Positions 14,457-14,511 of a stretch of 14,511 nucleotides of DNA are shown piece after piece. The position numbers were made by a program, and so were the translations under genes. Each line of letters starts with the position of its first letter. The stretch's first letter is position 1. Location: contig JALGUK010000108.1 of NCBI GenBank assembly GCA_029820875.1, forward strand, positions 1 through 14,511, read 5' to 3'. Source of the stretch: Candidatus Zipacnadia bacterium (GTDB lineage Bacteria; Armatimonadota; UBA5377; JALGUK01). The notes below the pieces were generated by a model that was given only the letters and a program-made list of their open reading frames with translations, did not search any database and had not been told where the DNA came from.

Positions 14457-14511
14457 CCAGCCAACCGGCTATGTAGCCGGTTTTGCCGTTGGAAAGAGCG
14501 ACCTTGTACCA
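14311..14511 (-). pseudogene. Bacterial SH3 domain and linker, N-terminal part of the NlpC/P60 gene (partial)
   Basis: From the right edge inward the minus strand reads WYKVALSNGKTGYIAGWLVDTR, the end of a bacterial SH3 (SH3_3-type) cell-wall-binding domain, and then a polar linker rich in serine and lysine (ARKESNSPAGKNSSKTR). The frame ends at TGA 14311-14313, exactly where the neighbouring frame reads the catalytic FDCSG. SH3-NlpC/P60 is a very common domain pair, so I infer one gene with a +1 shift between about 14325 and 14375. The usual PYxxGG motif before DCSG is not seen cleanly in any frame, so more than one change may be present. Confidence 0.65.

Overview
The window looks like chromosomal DNA of moderately high GC from a bacterium outside the well-studied phyla. 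The best taxonomic hint is a short type IV pilin-like (DUF1559-type) prepilin, with an N-terminus running into FPVF-R-AR-K-A and SNLKQIG. That pattern is common in Armatimonadota and also in Planctomycetota and Lentisphaerota. The alanine racemase also resembles a short-tailed variant I associate with Armatimonadota. Both points are inference from remembered families. Promoters are of the classical -35/-10 type. No RNA genes, CRISPR array, insertion sequence or phage genes were seen.

Layout. (1) 3-380: the end of a beta-helix-like protein. (2) 569-4618, minus strand: a signalling operon encoding a MEDS-PAS sensor, a PAS/histidine kinase/receiver hybrid and a membrane GAF-GGDEF diguanylate cyclase. 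It has a strong promoter at 4879-4907 and a leader of about 250 nt containing a large hairpin. (3) 5062-5853, plus strand: a divergent protein made of two receiver domains, a plausible phosphorelay partner. (4) 5866-8818, minus strand: alanine racemase, preceded by a multidomain surface lipoprotein; two palindromes lie between them. (5) 8930-9512, minus strand: a zinc-ribbon membrane protein, divergent from a plus-strand pair (9751-10820) encoding a LapA-like and an LppM-like membrane protein. Near-perfect promoters face away from each other across a short gap with an imperfect palindrome. (6) 11078-11794: the prepilin, with its own promoter, folded leader and strong terminator; then a secreted Asp-box sialidase-like protein at 11921-13324. 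(7) 13418-14511, minus strand: a DUF456-like membrane protein behind an SH3-NlpC/P60 cell-wall hydrolase that runs off the window.

The common theme is cell-envelope biology (peptidoglycan precursor synthesis and cleavage, surface lipoprotein, pilin, secreted glycan-binding protein) beside a phosphorelay and cyclic-di-GMP signalling locus.

The most unusual feature is that four genes, all on the minus strand, are broken between domains by a reading-frame shift, each needing a +1 step to restore the protein. A fifth shift affects the end of NlpC/P60. Sequencing or assembly indels are the simplest explanation (one lies in a run of five G, plus strand), but real decay or programmed +1 frameshifting is not excluded.
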